From NCBI RefSeq assembly GCF_002873395.1, contig NZ_MCUV01000028.1:1-37708 (forward strand): DNA of 37,708 nt. Reading direction: 5' to 3'. This DNA comes from Vibrio sp. 10N.286.49.B3. GTDB lineage: Bacteria > Pseudomonadota > Gammaproteobacteria > Enterobacterales > Vibrionaceae. The position numbers and the translations under genes were made by a program. Each line of letters starts with the position of its first letter. Position 1 is the first letter of the stretch. The notes under the pieces were generated by a model. It was not told the origin of the DNA, did no database searches, and saw only the letters and a program-made list of their open reading frames with translations. Below are positions 15,968-27,103 of this stretch, in pieces.

Positions 15968-17380
15968 TTACTCATCGTCTAAGTCGAACGCAGGACCTGC
16001 GTAGTTATCAAAGCGAGAGTGTTGACCTTGGAAGACCAAACGCACTGAACCGATAGGGCCGTTACGCTGCTTACCAAGGATAATTTCTGCGGTGCCTTTG
16101 TATTGGCTATCTGGGTTATAAACTTCATCACGGTAGATAAACATGATTAAGTCGGCATCTTGCTCGATAGAACCCGATTCACGCAAGTCTGAGTTAACTG
16201 GGCGTTTATCGGCACGCTGCTCTAGGGAACGGTTAAGCTGAGATAGTGCCACAACCGGTACGTTTAACTCTTTAGCCAGCGCTTTTAATGAACGTGAGAT
16301 TTCGGCAATTTCTAATGTACGGTTATCCGATAATGACGGGACACGCATTAATTGCAGGTAATCGATCATGATCATAGATAAACCGCCACTATCACGCGCA
16401 ACACGACGAGCACGAGAACGGATTTCGGTTGGTGTTAGACCTGAACTATCATCGATGTACATGTTTTTCTTGTTCATCAAGATACCCATCGATGATGAGA
16501 TGCGAGCCCAGTCTTCATCATCTAATTGACCGGTACGGATTTTGGTTTGGTCAACACGAGACAGGGACGCCAACATACGCATCATTAGCTGTTCAGCTGG
16601 CATCTCTAGTGAAAAGATGAGTACGGGCTTTTCTTGCTCCATTGCGGCATTTTCACAAAGGTTCATCGCAAAGGTGGTTTTACCCATCGCAGGACGCGCA
16701 GCGACAATGATCAAATCCGATCCTTGTAAGCCAGCCGTTTTCTTATTGAGTAAATCAAAACCGGTATCGACACCCGTTACCCCATTTTGCGGGCTTTGGT
16801 ATAGCTTCTCGATACGCTCTAAAGTTTTTTCTAAAATGCTATCAACGTTTTGCGGACCTTCGTTTTCATTGGTACGCGCTTCAGCAATAGCAAAAACTTT
16901 ACTTTCCGCTAAATCAAGCAGGTCTTCAGAGTTACGACCTTGTGGATCATAACCTGCATCAGCAATTTCGTTGGCAACACCAATCAGGCTACGTACCAGT
17001 GCGCGCTCGCTGACAATCTCAGCATAGGCATTGATATTCGCTGCACTTGGGGTATTCTTAGCCAGATCGGTTAAATAAGCAAAACCACCCACATCTTCAA
17101 GTTGCTCTCGCTGCTCTAAGTACTCAGATAGAGTGATTAAATCAAGCGGTTTACTTGCTTCTAGAATGGTCTTAGCTGCATCAAAGATTAAGCGATGAGG
17201 GCGGCTATAGAAGTCTTTGCTCAATACACGTTCTGCAACGGTATCCCAACGCTCATTGTCTAACAGTAGTCCACCAATCACTGACTGTTCAGCTTCTAAT
17301 GAATGCGGAGGAACTTTAATGGCGTCAACTTGATGATCAGCAGGTTTACGGTTTCTAGAATCCACGATGGTTATACTCAA
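15968..17380 (-). CDS. dnaB: Replicative DNA helicase DnaB
   Basis: Protein of 470 residues (E. coli 471). Hexameric helicase that moves 5' to 3' on the lagging strand and recruits primase. The N-terminal primase-interaction domain starts [18 protein letters not shown] (~22-40). The RecA-like motor has Walker [12 protein letters not shown] (~230), Walker [11 protein letters not shown] (~335) and the DnaB motif [15 protein letters not shown] followed by [15 protein letters not shown]. No intein or insertion is present. It starts the minus-strand operon with alr; the 113-bp gap to the divergent outer-membrane gene holds both promoters. Confidence 0.98.
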   Translation of the reverse strand: MSITIVDSRNRKPADHQVDAIKVPPHSLEAEQSVIGGLLLDNERWDTVAERVLSKDFYSRPHRLIFDAAKTILEASKPLDLITLSEYLEQREQLEDVGGFAYLTDLAKNTPSAANINAYAEIVSERALVRSLIGVANEIADAGYDPQGRNSEDLLDLAESKVFAIAEARTNENEGPQNVDSILEKTLERIEKLYQSPQNGVTGVDTGFDLLNKKTAGLQGSDLIIVAARPAMGKTTFAMNLCENAAMEQEKPVLIFSLEMPAEQLMMRMLASLSRVDQTKIRTGQLDDEDWARISSSMGILMNKKNMYIDDSSGLTPTEIRSRARRVARDSGGLSMIMIDYLQLMRVPSLSDNRTLEIAEISRSLKALAKELNVPVVALSQLNRSLEQRADKRPVNSDLRESGSIEQDADLIMFIYRDEVYNPDSQYKGTAEIILGKQRNGPIGSVRLVFQGQHSRFDNYAGPAFDLDDE

Positions 17381-17541
17381 TATTTGATAATGACCGTTTA
17401 TTATAACGGATAGCGAGAAATTGTAATCAAGTTAGCGACAGTTTGTTTTTAACTTCGCAATAATTTACCGTTTACTGACGAATAAACCCATAAATGCTCA
17501 TAAAATACGCACCCATAAAAATTATCTACAGCGAGGTCATT

Positions 17542-18381
17542 GTGTCAAAATATTTGCTTCTCAGTTTCGGCGTAGTGATGGCACCGACTGCTTTTGCTCA
17601 AGATATTGAGAAGATAATGACATTACCCACGGCATCTCAAGAGGTTGACATTAATAGTGTCATCCTTAGCGAAGCCGAACCTGAAGATACGGCACCGAGC
17701 ATTACTCTTCCCTCCCCTTTCTCATCTGAGATTGAATTTGGCTACCTTGCTTATACTGGTAACAGTGACTCGCGCGCGATCAATGCACGTATCGCTGGCG
17801 GTTATACGTCAGGGCGTTACCGTTCTAGCGCTGAGTGGCGATTTTACAATCTATACAAAGATGGTGAAGAAGATAAAAGACAATCGACTTATGATACACA
17901 AAGTGACTATAAGTTAGGCCCTAAAACCTATCTTTACGGCAGTTATAAAGGCGTCGATTCTCGCTATACGGCTTACTTTAAAGATCACACATTCTCGGGT
18001 GGATTGGGTTATCAGTTTTCCAATACCGATACCTTTATTTTAGAGTTCGAATTGGGCCCAGGTTTTCGTTATCAAGAACCTAATTTAGAGGAAATAGATG
18101 ACGATGATATTATCTTCCCTGAAATCGTTAAAGAAGCGATCTATCGTGGCAATGTAAATACCGTATGGCAAGCACTACCAAGCTTAAAGCTATCGGCAGA
18201 TATCACGGTGGTTTCGGGGCAGAGTAACCGCAGAATGGATTACGATTTGAGTATGATTAATGATATTACTGAGTCGATTGCGCTTAAGCTGGCTTACAAT
18301 CGTCAACATCACGATAAAGTACCCGATGGCTTAAGTCAGTCTGACAGTATGGTATCAGTAAACTTGTTGTTTGTTTTTTAA
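17542..18381 (+). CDS. DUF481 (YdiY-like) outer-membrane protein
   Basis: Protein of 279 residues from GTG 17542, preceded by GCGAGG; the longer frame from 17494 adds 16 residues that spoil the signal peptide. SKYLLLSFGVVMAPTAFA|Q is a clear signal. The mature part is a beta-barrel of the DUF481 family: alternating strands with IEFGYLAYTGNSDSR, WRFYNLYKDGEEDKRQ, SYKGVDSRYTAYF and a C-terminal LLFVF ending in Phe. An acidic loop (EEIDDDDI) lies at ~185. E. coli YdiY, of this family, is acid-induced and its role is not settled. It stands alone between dnaB and rplI, convergent to the latter. Confidence 0.8.
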   Translation: MSKYLLLSFGVVMAPTAFAQDIEKIMTLPTASQEVDINSVILSEAEPEDTAPSITLPSPFSSEIEFGYLAYTGNSDSRAINARIAGGYTSGRYRSSAEWRFYNLYKDGEEDKRQSTYDTQSDYKLGPKTYLYGSYKGVDSRYTAYFKDHTFSGGLGYQFSNTDTFILEFELGPGFRYQEPNLEEIDDDDIIFPEIVKEAIYRGNVNTVWQALPSLKLSADITVVSGQSNRRMDYDLSMINDITESIALKLAYNRQHHDKVPDGLSQSDSMVSVNLLFVF

Positions 18382-18384
18382 GGC

Positions 18385-18414
18385 AAAAAAAAACACCAGC
18401 CTAAGCTGGTGTTT
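18385..18414. terminator. Bidirectional terminator between the DUF481 gene and rplI
   Basis: AAACACCAGC-CTAA-GCTGGTGTTT hairpin. On the minus strand it is followed by nine T, so it is strong for the rpsF-rplI operon. Confidence 0.88.
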
Positions 18415-18437
18415 AAAGTCATTTTTGAAACTGAATA

Positions 18438-18890
18438 TTATTCAGCAGCAACAACTTGTACTTTCGCAGTAGCAAAAACTTCAGAGTGAAGTTGGATGCT
18501 TACTTCGAAGTCGCCTACGTTACGTAGTGCACCTTCAGGAAGGCGAACTTCGCTCTTAGCAACTGCAACGCCAGCCGCTGTAATAGCGTCAGCGATGTCA
18601 CGTGTGCCGATAGAACCGAATAGTTTACCTTCGTCACCCGCTTTAGAAGCAATAACAACTGCTTCAAGAGCGTTTACAGACTCAGCACGTGCTTCAGAAG
18701 CAGCTAGTTGCTCAGCAACTTTAGCTTCTAGTTCAGCGCGACGAGTTTCGAACATTTCAACGTTAGCTTTAGTAGCCATAACCGCTTTACCCTGTGGGAT
18801 AAGGAAGTTACGAGCGTAGCCAGATTTAACGTTTACTTGGTCGCCAAGGCTACCTAGGTTACCGATCTTATCAAGTAGAATAACTTGCAT
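18438..18890 (-). CDS. rplI: 50S ribosomal protein L9
   Basis: Protein of 150 residues. It begins [19 protein letters not shown] and has the L9 signature [13 protein letters not shown]; a long connecting helix rich in Ala/Glu (~45-75) joins the N-terminal rRNA-binding domain to the C-terminal domain. L9 sits at the base of the L1 stalk and affects frame maintenance. Last gene of rpsF-priB-rpsR-rplI, ending at a strong terminator. Confidence 0.98.
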   Translation of the reverse strand: MQVILLDKIGNLGSLGDQVNVKSGYARNFLIPQGKAVMATKANVEMFETRRAELEAKVAEQLAASEARAESVNALEAVVIASKAGDEGKLFGSIGTRDIADAITAAGVAVAKSEVRLPEGALRNVGDFEVSIQLHSEVFATAKVQVVAAE

Positions 18891-18929
18891 TATCTTAGTC
18901 CTCTATTAACTTAAATTAAACTCTAACGC

Positions 18930-19160
<231 letters not shown>

Positions 19161-19173
19161 CTATCTCCTGATC

Positions 19174-19479
19174 TTAAATATTTATTATATTTTCAGCATG
19201 TAACACTAATTTTCCCACACCATTACGGCCGGTCTGATAAGCGACAAAGCCACTTACCTTAACATTACTGCCTAAAACGAGTTGTTTGGTAACGTCATTC
19301 AGACCTTGCCCGCTCACTATAACCGGCATACGGCAATAAACTTGCCTCGGATAGTTCGCTTCCAGAACTGTAGAGCGATGCTCAAGCCAAAAACGGCAAT
19401 GGGCAACACCTGCAGGACTGAGGCTTCGAATTGGATCTTTAATGACAGTGCCATCAAGCTCCATTCGATTGGTCATCAA
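19174..19479 (-). CDS. priB: Primosomal replication protein N (PriB)
   Basis: Protein of 101 residues, a single OB fold related to SSB (TNRMELDGTVIKDPIRSLSPAGVAHCRFWLEHRS). PriB stabilises PriA on stalled forks and helps load DnaB, whose gene lies 2 kb away. It starts four bases after the rpsF stop, the conserved enterobacterial and Vibrio arrangement between rpsF and rpsR. The length is normal (E. coli 104). Confidence 0.95.
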   Translation of the reverse strand: MMTNRMELDGTVIKDPIRSLSPAGVAHCRFWLEHRSTVLEANYPRQVYCRMPVIVSGQGLNDVTKQLVLGSNVKVSGFVAYQTGRNGVGKLVLHAENIINI

Positions 19480-19483
19480 TTAA

Positions 19484-19873
19484 TTACTCAGCTGCAGCTT
19501 CTGGCTTAGCTTCTGTACGCTCTTCACGACGAGGAGCGCGTTCTGCACGTTCTTCGCGTTGCTTAAGCATGATAGATTGCTCAGTCACAGCGCCTTTAGT
19601 GCGCATGATCATGTTACGTAGAACTGCATCGTTAAAACGGAAAGCAGTTTCTAGTTCATCCATCACTTCTTGACCAGCTTCAACGTTCATAAGAACGTAG
19701 TGAGCTTTGTGAAGCTTGTTGATTGGGTAAGCCATTTGACGGCGGCCCCAGTCTTCTAGACGGTGGATAGTACCACCAGCTTCTGTGATAGAACCAGTGT
19801 AACGTTCGATCATGCCAGCAACTTGCTCGCTTTGATCAGGGTGAACCATGAATACGATTTCGTAATGACGCAT
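19484..19873 (-). CDS. rpsF: 30S ribosomal protein S6
   Basis: Protein of 129 residues. It starts [18 protein letters not shown]; strong ribosome-binding site AAGGAG seven bases before ATG. The core ferredoxin-like fold (to ~100) is followed by an acidic/basic tail rich in Glu-Arg ([15 protein letters not shown]), the tail that RimK extends with glutamates in E. coli. S6 binds S18. First gene of the operon; the 150-bp upstream gap holds the leader element and a likely promoter (TATACT at about 19976). Confidence 0.98.
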   Translation of the reverse strand: MRHYEIVFMVHPDQSEQVAGMIERYTGSITEAGGTIHRLEDWGRRQMAYPINKLHKAHYVLMNVEAGQEVMDELETAFRFNDAVLRNMIMRTKGAVTEQSIMLKQREERAERAPRREERTEAKPEAAAE

Positions 19874-19897
19874 TAGGTTGCTCCTTACGGATTATTA

Positions 19898-19931
19898 GCT
19901 TCCACGAGTGGCCCGGTCGTCCAGAGGAAGC
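19898..19931 (-). promoter_or_regulatory. Structured rpsF leader; candidate S6:S18-binding RNA
   Basis: In the RNA, GCUUCC (19931-19926) pairs with GGAAGC (19903-19898); an inner stem ACGA/UCGU closes a nine-base loop CCGGGCCAC; a five-base bulge UCUGG sits on the 5' side. A bulged stem with a CCG-containing loop, ~25 nt before the start codon, fits the known S6:S18 autoregulatory leader. The pairing is seen; the binding is inferred from that family. Confidence 0.55.
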
Positions 19932-20023
19932 AAGGAACTAAAGATAAATGACCGAGAATTACGGACGGCAGATAGTATAGAAAACCGTCGAAAAGCGCAA
20001 GATAAAAATCAAAATGAATCAGA

Positions 20024-20770
20024 TTACGCTTTAGCGAGACGTTGTCTTACTGCTTCAAATAAGCAGATACCAGAGGCCACAGACACGTTCAAGCTAGACA
20101 CTGAACCTGCCATTGGAATCTTGATTAGATCATCACACGTTTCACGCGTTAAACGACGCATACCGTCACCTTCAGCACCCATCACAATCGCTAATGGACC
20201 ATCCAGTTTCGCTTGGTAGATGTCGTGAGTCGCTTCACCCGCAGTACCAACAAACCATACGCCTTTTTCTTGCAATGCACGCATGGTACGCGCCAAGTTT
20301 GTTACGCGCACGAGTGGTACGGTTTCAGCAGCACCACACGCGACTTTACTTACGATCGCCGTTAATGGTGATGCGCGATCTTTTGGTACGATAACCGCAG
20401 CGACACCTGCCGCATCAGCATTACGCAGGCAAGCACCTAGGTTATGCGGATCCGTTACGCCATCAAGCACCAACAGCAATGGTTGCTCTTGCGTCGCTAG
20501 GATATCGTCAAGGTCTTGCTCATTAAGCTGTTTCGCTGGCTTAACACGTGCAATGATACCTTGGTGGTTAGCACCGTTTGCTTTCTCATCTAACGGCTTG
20601 CGTCCCATCTGCTGGATAGATACACCGTATTGCTGAAGTTGATTCAGTAGTGGCATCAGGCGGTCATCTTGACGACCTTTTAGCACGTACGCTTCAATAA
20701 AACGGATTGGATCTTTTTCTAATACCGCCTTCACCGCGTGAATGCCGTAAATAAATTCGTTACTCATCAT
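20024..20770 (-). CDS. rlmB: 23S rRNA 2'-O-ribose methyltransferase for G2251 (RlmB)
   Basis: Protein of 248 residues (E. coli 243); the second Met (20767, [16 protein letters not shown]) is the more usual start. It has an N-terminal substrate-binding domain, then a SPOUT knotted domain: motif 1 [21 protein letters not shown] (split DxxxDPxNxGxxxR), motif 2 [10 protein letters not shown] and motif 3 [17 protein letters not shown]. It uses AdoMet to methylate G2251 in the peptidyl-transferase P loop. It follows rnr by 61 bp and is probably cotranscribed, as in E. coli. Confidence 0.97.
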   Translation of the reverse strand: MMSNEFIYGIHAVKAVLEKDPIRFIEAYVLKGRQDDRLMPLLNQLQQYGVSIQQMGRKPLDEKANGANHQGIIARVKPAKQLNEQDLDDILATQEQPLLLVLDGVTDPHNLGACLRNADAAGVAAVIVPKDRASPLTAIVSKVACGAAETVPLVRVTNLARTMRALQEKGVWFVGTAGEATHDIYQAKLDGPLAIVMGAEGDGMRRLTRETCDDLIKIPMAGSVSSLNVSVASGICLFEAVRQRLAKA

Positions 20771-20831
20771 TTACCCTGTCAGGTTACTCTGGTTATTCGA
20801 GTTCTTTAATGTCATCGCTAGCGACGAAGCA

Positions 20832-23339
20832 TTATTGTTTCTTAGCAGCTGCCGGTTTTTTCTTTGCTCGAACTTTTTTCTTGCCCGCCGGTTTCGCTTT
20901 ATCCTTCGTTTTTGGTTTGCCAGATTTAGCTTTTGGCTTAGCTTTATTTTTTGGCGCTTCACTGCTGCCATCAGGACGCTTAGTTGGCTCCACTAATGGA
21001 ACAGCGCGACCTGCAGGTTTCTTACCCTCTTTTGATGATGAACGCTTACGATTCTTCGCTTTCAGTTGCGCTTCAATCGCACGTTTTTTCGAGGTTTTAC
21101 CTTCGCCACGTTTCTTACGATTTGTGCCGCTTATTTCAAAATCGATTTGACGATCATCAAGATTAACCGCTAATACTTTCACTTTAACGACATCACCAAG
21201 ACGGTAGACATTACCAAAGCTTTCACCTACTAGGCGCTGGCCGATAGGGTCAAATTGGTAGTAGTCATTCGCCAGTGATGAAATATGCACAAGACCATCA
21301 ATGTGTAAGTCAGTTAGGCGTACAAAGAAACCAAAACCAGTTACGTTAGCAATAACCCCATCAAGCTCGTCGCCGACGTGATCTTGCATGTACTCACATT
21401 TAAGCCAATCATTCACTTCACGCGTTGCATCATCAGCACGACGCTCAGTCATAGAACACTGCTCGCCGTAGAAATCCATATCCTCAAATGAGTAATGGTG
21501 ACCACCGGTCGCACTGCCGTTGTCGATAACATTGCCAGTCTCTTTAGCAATCAGATACTTAATTGCACGGTGTAGCAGCAAGTCAGGGTAACGACGAATT
21601 GGCGAGGTAAAGTGTGCATAACGCTCAAGAGCTAAGCCAAAGTGACCCGCATTATGAGGATTATAAACCGCTTGCTTCATTGAGCGTAGCAGCATCGTTT
21701 GAATCAGCTCTTTATCTTCACGCTGCGCGACCACTTTCATTAAGTCAGCGTAGTCTGTTGGCGACGGCTCAAGTCCACCACCTAGCGGTAAGCCTAGCTC
21801 ACCTAAGAACGAACGGAAACCCGTTAAGCGCTCTTCACTTGGCGTTTCATGAATACGGTATAGCGCAGCTTCTTTGGCTTTTTCTACCAGTGAAGCAGAG
21901 GCGATATTCGCTAAGATCATGCACTCTTCAATCAGTTTGTGCGCGTCATTACGGATCACAGGCTCAATGCGGTCAATCTTGCGCTCAGCATTGAAGATAA
22001 ACTTGGTTTCTATGGTTTCAAACTCAATAGCACCACGTGCGTCACGGGTTTTCTTCAGCACTTTGTACATTTTATGCAGTTCTTCAAGATGCGGTACTTG
22101 CGCTTCATAACGTGTACGCAGCTCTTGATCACCTTCTAAAATGTCATGCACTTTGTTGTAAGTTAAGCGAGCATGAGAGTTCATTACCGCTTCGTAATGC
22201 TTGTAGCCCGCTAGCTTTCCGTGCGCTGAGATGGTCATTTCACACACCATACACAGACGATCAACTTGTGGGTTCAATGAACACAAGCCATTTGATAAAA
22301 CTTCCGGCAGCATAGGAACCACTTGCGATGGGAAGTAAACCGAGTTACCACGTTTAATCGCTTCGTTATCAAGGGCTGTTTTTGGGCGTACATAGTAACT
22401 TACGTCGGCAATAGCCACCCATAAACGCCAACCACCTTCTGGCAACGCTTGACAGTGAACGGCATCATCAAAGTCACGTGCATCTTCACCATCGATAGTC
22501 ACTAATGGTAAATCACGTAGATCTACGCGCCCTTGTTTCGCTTCCTCAGGCACTTCTTCGCCTAAGTTTTCAATCTGTTTATCCACTTCACTTGGCCATT
22601 CGCACGGAATTTGATGGCTGCGGATAGCGATTTGAGTTTCCATACCTGGTGCCATATTTTCACCAAGTACTTCAACAACTTTACCTGTCATGCCTCGTGA
22701 ACGCGAACCGCGATCGGTGACCTCAATGACCACGACATTCCCCATGCGCGCACCGCCTTTGTGCTCGTCTGGGATCAGAATATCTTGGCTAATACGCGAG
22801 TCATCGGCAACCACATAAGAGTAGCCAAATTCCATGAAGAAACGACCCACTAATTTGGTTTCACGCGCTTCTAAAATACGAACTAAACGCCCTTCTTTAC
22901 GACCACGTTTATCGGTACCTGAAGGTTGAACTAACACGAGATCACCATGGATCAAGGTTTTCATTTGGTGGTGAGCCAGTACAACATCGTTATCTTTGCC
23001 GATGCTACCTTCTGGTCTTACCCAACCGTAACCATCTTTGTGACCAATCACGTAGCCTTTGATCATCTCTAATTTATCAGGCAGGGCGTAACATTGACGA
23101 CGAGTAAAGACAAGTTGCCCATCACGCTCCATTGCACGTAAACGACGACGCAGCCCTTCGTATTGTTCTTCACCGGATAAACCTAACGTTTCAAAGATGT
23201 CGTTACGGTTCATTGGCACATTCGCGCCAGTCAAAAACTCTAAGATGAATTCTCGGCTAGGAACAGGGTTCTCGTAGTTTTGTGCTTCGCGAGCAGCAAA
23301 AGGATCATTACTATTTTTATCGTGTGTATTATCTGACAT
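20832..23339 (-). CDS. rnr: Ribonuclease R
   Basis: Protein of 835 residues. Order: an N-terminal helix-turn-helix (~25-80), two cold-shock domains (~80-240), the RNB catalytic domain starting [18 protein letters not shown] (~270-290, with the metal-binding Asp residues), an S1 domain ([21 protein letters not shown], ~645) and a Lys-rich tail (~725-835) of low complexity. A processive 3'-5' exonuclease that digests structured RNA, used in rRNA and mRNA quality control and in cold growth. The long basic tail helps unwinding and ribosome contact. motX lies upstream where E. coli has nsrR. The gap of 389 bp contains a nested palindrome. Confidence 0.97.
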   Translation of the reverse strand: MSDNTHDKNSNDPFAAREAQNYENPVPSREFILEFLTGANVPMNRNDIFETLGLSGEEQYEGLRRRLRAMERDGQLVFTRRQCYALPDKLEMIKGYVIGHKDGYGWVRPEGSIGKDNDVVLAHHQMKTLIHGDLVLVQPSGTDKRGRKEGRLVRILEARETKLVGRFFMEFGYSYVVADDSRISQDILIPDEHKGGARMGNVVVIEVTDRGSRSRGMTGKVVEVLGENMAPGMETQIAIRSHQIPCEWPSEVDKQIENLGEEVPEEAKQGRVDLRDLPLVTIDGEDARDFDDAVHCQALPEGGWRLWVAIADVSYYVRPKTALDNEAIKRGNSVYFPSQVVPMLPEVLSNGLCSLNPQVDRLCMVCEMTISAHGKLAGYKHYEAVMNSHARLTYNKVHDILEGDQELRTRYEAQVPHLEELHKMYKVLKKTRDARGAIEFETIETKFIFNAERKIDRIEPVIRNDAHKLIEECMILANIASASLVEKAKEAALYRIHETPSEERLTGFRSFLGELGLPLGGGLEPSPTDYADLMKVVAQREDKELIQTMLLRSMKQAVYNPHNAGHFGLALERYAHFTSPIRRYPDLLLHRAIKYLIAKETGNVIDNGSATGGHHYSFEDMDFYGEQCSMTERRADDATREVNDWLKCEYMQDHVGDELDGVIANVTGFGFFVRLTDLHIDGLVHISSLANDYYQFDPIGQRLVGESFGNVYRLGDVVKVKVLAVNLDDRQIDFEISGTNRKKRGEGKTSKKRAIEAQLKAKNRKRSSSKEGKKPAGRAVPLVEPTKRPDGSSEAPKNKAKPKAKSGKPKTKDKAKPAGKKKVRAKKKPAAAKKQ

Positions 23340-23575
23340 AGGCAGGCCTGCTTAAGCAAGTGAGGTATAAGTCTAGTATATCTGAGTCCGTAGATAAGCT
23401 ACAGATATGCTTCGAATATAAAGGAATATAAAACAAAACAGCCCTACAAAGTAAGCTATTTGAAAAAAGGCAGTAGGAATTGGTCGATTAATGGCTGCAA
23501 AAGACCGAGTAGCTAACCGTTATATGGCTTAACTGAATAGCTATATGACTTCACGGAAGTGCTATAGGTTTCGCG

Positions 23576-23682
23576 GAACAATAATATGGATGCGATGGAG
23601 CAGACATCAATGGGCATGGATGCCCATTATTGAGCGAACAGGGATGTCTTGAGCGTTCTGTGGAGTTGCCTCCATATTGTTC
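23576..23682. repeat. Nested palindromic element (~107 bp) between rnr and motX
   Basis: Three concentric inverted repeats: outer GAACAATA(ATA)TGGA-type arm at 23576-23590 with TCCATATTGTTC (23671-23682); middle AGACATC (23602-23608) with GATGTCT (23643-23649); inner ATGGGCAT-GG-ATGCCCAT (23610-23627). It resembles interspersed palindromic repeats found between Vibrio genes (GGCATGGATGCCC and GAGCGAACAGGGATG strings). It could be an RNA structure in the motX 3' region or a REP/MITE-like unit. No other feature is seen in 23340-23728. Confidence 0.6.
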
Positions 23683-23728
23683 AAAACAAAGAACCTTAAT
23701 ACTACCGGTGTGACCAATCCAGCATTAA

Positions 23729-24367
23729 CTACCAGAAGGTTTGTCGGCGTTTAGCTCGGGCAATGATATTTTGCGGCATACGCATCTCAAGCCCCTGCCT
23801 TAATACGGCAATACGCTTGTGCAAACGCTTATCGGAAGTGACCGAGTTATACAGCCAGCGATAGGCATCTTCATAATCGAGTGGACTACCGTAATCACGT
23901 AGCAGTAATTCGGCTAAATGGATCTGCGCTTTGATGTTACCCATCGCGGCTGCTTCTCGTAAATAAGGGATCGCACGCTCTTTATCTTGCTGCACTAACG
24001 TCCCACGAGAATAGTAACGACCAAGCTGTTCAAGTGCCGTTGGTAAACCCTGATGAGCGGCATTTTCCATATAGTATAAACCCAGCTCAACATCTTTCTC
24101 GACACACACGCCCCACGCCAGCATATCACCGTAAAGAAACTCATAAGAAGGTAAACTAATGCGAGTTGCACGCGCCACGATATCTTCAACCAATTGACAA
24201 TTATCCGCCCTCACCTGCTTTAGGTGCTGGTTTTGTTCAATCATCTTAATCAGTTCAACTTCCGTATATATTGCTACCGGCGCACCAATATCCGCCATAA
24301 TATCAGCGTAGCTAAAGGTCGCTTTGAATGTCAATAATAACGAGATCGCTATCGTGGGTAACTTCAT
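23729..24367 (-). CDS. motX: MotX, sodium-driven flagellar motor T-ring protein
   Basis: Protein of 212 residues, the usual MotX length. A signal peptide (AISLLLTFKATFSYA|D) leads to a periplasmic protein with Sel1-like repeats at ~75-165 (YGDMLAWGVCVEKDVELGLYYMENAAHQG, then YYSRGTLVQQDKERAIPYLREAAAMG). The C-terminus RMPQNIIARAKRR is typical of MotX. With MotY it forms the T ring that anchors PomA/PomB stators of the polar flagellum in vibrios. It lies between purA and rnr, as I recall for other vibrios, and is transcribed with or independently of rnr (389-bp gap). Distinguishing it from other Sel1 proteins rests on full-length similarity and locus. Confidence 0.9.
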   Translation of the reverse strand: MKLPTIAISLLLTFKATFSYADIMADIGAPVAIYTEVELIKMIEQNQHLKQVRADNCQLVEDIVARATRISLPSYEFLYGDMLAWGVCVEKDVELGLYYMENAAHQGLPTALEQLGRYYSRGTLVQQDKERAIPYLREAAAMGNIKAQIHLAELLLRDYGSPLDYEDAYRWLYNSVTSDKRLHKRIAVLRQGLEMRMPQNIIARAKRRQTFW

Positions 24368-24487
24368 GTCAATACTCTTGGCTTAACTAGGCTTATTCGA
24401 AATAGGGCGATATTTGGTATTTCGAGGCTATTTAACGTATCGGCAAATAGAGTGAAGTCTTTAGGAGAATTATCAATTAATGCGCAC

Positions 24488-24516
24488 AAAAAAACCGACT
24501 ACTAAGAGCCGGTTTT
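24488..24516 (-). terminator. Rho-independent terminator of purA
   Basis: AAAACCG/CGGTTTT stem with a weaker inner stem; seven T follow on the minus strand. It lies 28 bp after the purA stop. Confidence 0.75.
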
Positions 24517-24543
24517 TATCTATCAAATGTTCATCATCAACGC

Positions 24544-25881
<1,338 letters not shown>

Positions 25882-25987
25882 TTAAAAAAGGATTCTAGCA
25901 CCGAACGAGAGTTTTTGCAGGTATTTTTTAAGCACTACTGGAAAATAATGAACCGTAAATTATTAACAAATATTAATAACAGATAAA

Positions 25988-26011
25988 CAAAAGGCTCCTT
26001 ACGGAGCCTTT
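25988..26011. terminator. Terminator after hflC
   Basis: AAAGGCTCC-TTAC-GGAGCCTTT hairpin with T-rich DNA on both sides. It most likely ends the hfq-hflX-hflK-hflC transcript on the minus strand. The rest of the 260-bp gap has no gene. Confidence 0.8.
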
Positions 26012-26120
26012 ATATTCGGGCAAACTTTGCCTTCAACTAAATAACAATAGCTTACAATCCAATAATTTAACTATGCACTATCAACCACATAGTTATGCAT
26101 CAAATTGAACTTTATTGCGC

Positions 26121-27101
26121 TTACTTCGTTGGAGCACCATTTGCGTCGTTCATGTACTTGAAGAAATCACTCTTAGGATCAAGTACTAGCATATCGCTTT
26201 TCGAAGAGAACGATGATTCGTACGCCGTTAATGAACGTAGGAAACCGTAGAACTCAGGATCTTTGCTGTATGCTTCAGAGTAGATAGCCGCTGCTTTTGC
26301 ATCTGCATCACCACGCGTTACACGTGCTGTTTTGTCTGCTTCTGCTAATACTGTTGCTACTTCTAGCTCAGCTTGTGCGCGGATAACTTCTGCTTTTTCA
26401 CGACCTTGAGAACGGTGCTTACGAGCAACTGACTCACGCTCTGCACGCATACGACGGTAGATTGATTCACTGATTTCGTCCGGTAAGTTGATTTTCTTCA
26501 TACGGAAGTCAACAACATGAACACCTAAATCATTCATCGCACTCTTGCGTGTATCTTCAAGAACATTATCCATGATCTTGTCACGCTCACCATCGATCTC
26601 CAATGCTTCTTTTGTCACTTCAGAGACAAGATCAACATCAGCGATATCATCAGGCAGAATGTCTTTATTACGAGGACCGGATACAATCTGTTTGATTTCA
26701 CGAGAACCGATTTCAGAACGCAGTACATCTGTCACTTTACGCTCAAGAAGCGCTTGTGCCGTTAATGCGTTACCACCACCGGTTGCTAGGTAGTATTGAC
26801 CGAAATCTTCGATACGCCATTTCACGTAAGAATCGATGATTACATCTTTTTTCTCAGAGGTAACGAAACGGTCAGAAGTACCATCCATAGTTTGGATACG
26901 TGCATCTAATGTCTTCACACCATCAAATAATGGCATTTTGAAGTGCAGACCTGGTTCGTAGATACGAGACATGTCGTTGTTATCTTTCAATACACGACCG
27001 AAACGGATTACGATGCCACGTTCGCCTTCAGGAATAACAAAGACGGACATCAGCATAATCGCTAACGTAACAACAAGTAGAGGGATTGCTAACTTACGCA
27101 T
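26121..27101 (-). CDS. hflC: HflC, SPFH-domain partner of HflK controlling FtsH
   Basis: Protein of 326 residues. One N-terminal transmembrane segment (LAIPLLVVTLAIMLMSVFVI), then a periplasmic SPFH/band-7 domain (~20-230; VIRFGRVLKD, EPGLHFKMP) and a coiled-coil rich in Ala/Glu (~220-280; EKAEVIRAQAELEVATVLAEADK). HflK and HflC form a large cage around FtsH protease in the inner membrane and limit degradation of membrane substrates. Starts two bases after the hflK stop: translationally coupled. Confidence 0.97.
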   Translation of the reverse strand: MRKLAIPLLVVTLAIMLMSVFVIPEGERGIVIRFGRVLKDNNDMSRIYEPGLHFKMPLFDGVKTLDARIQTMDGTSDRFVTSEKKDVIIDSYVKWRIEDFGQYYLATGGGNALTAQALLERKVTDVLRSEIGSREIKQIVSGPRNKDILPDDIADVDLVSEVTKEALEIDGERDKIMDNVLEDTRKSAMNDLGVHVVDFRMKKINLPDEISESIYRRMRAERESVARKHRSQGREKAEVIRAQAELEVATVLAEADKTARVTRGDADAKAAAIYSEAYSKDPEFYGFLRSLTAYESSFSSKSDMLVLDPKSDFFKYMNDANGAPTK

Positions 27102-27103
27102 GT

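Noticed and set aside
20771..20971. 66-codon basic ORF overlapping the rnr 3' end
   Set aside because: It is the lysine-rich rnr tail read in another frame; composition explains the apparent basic protein.
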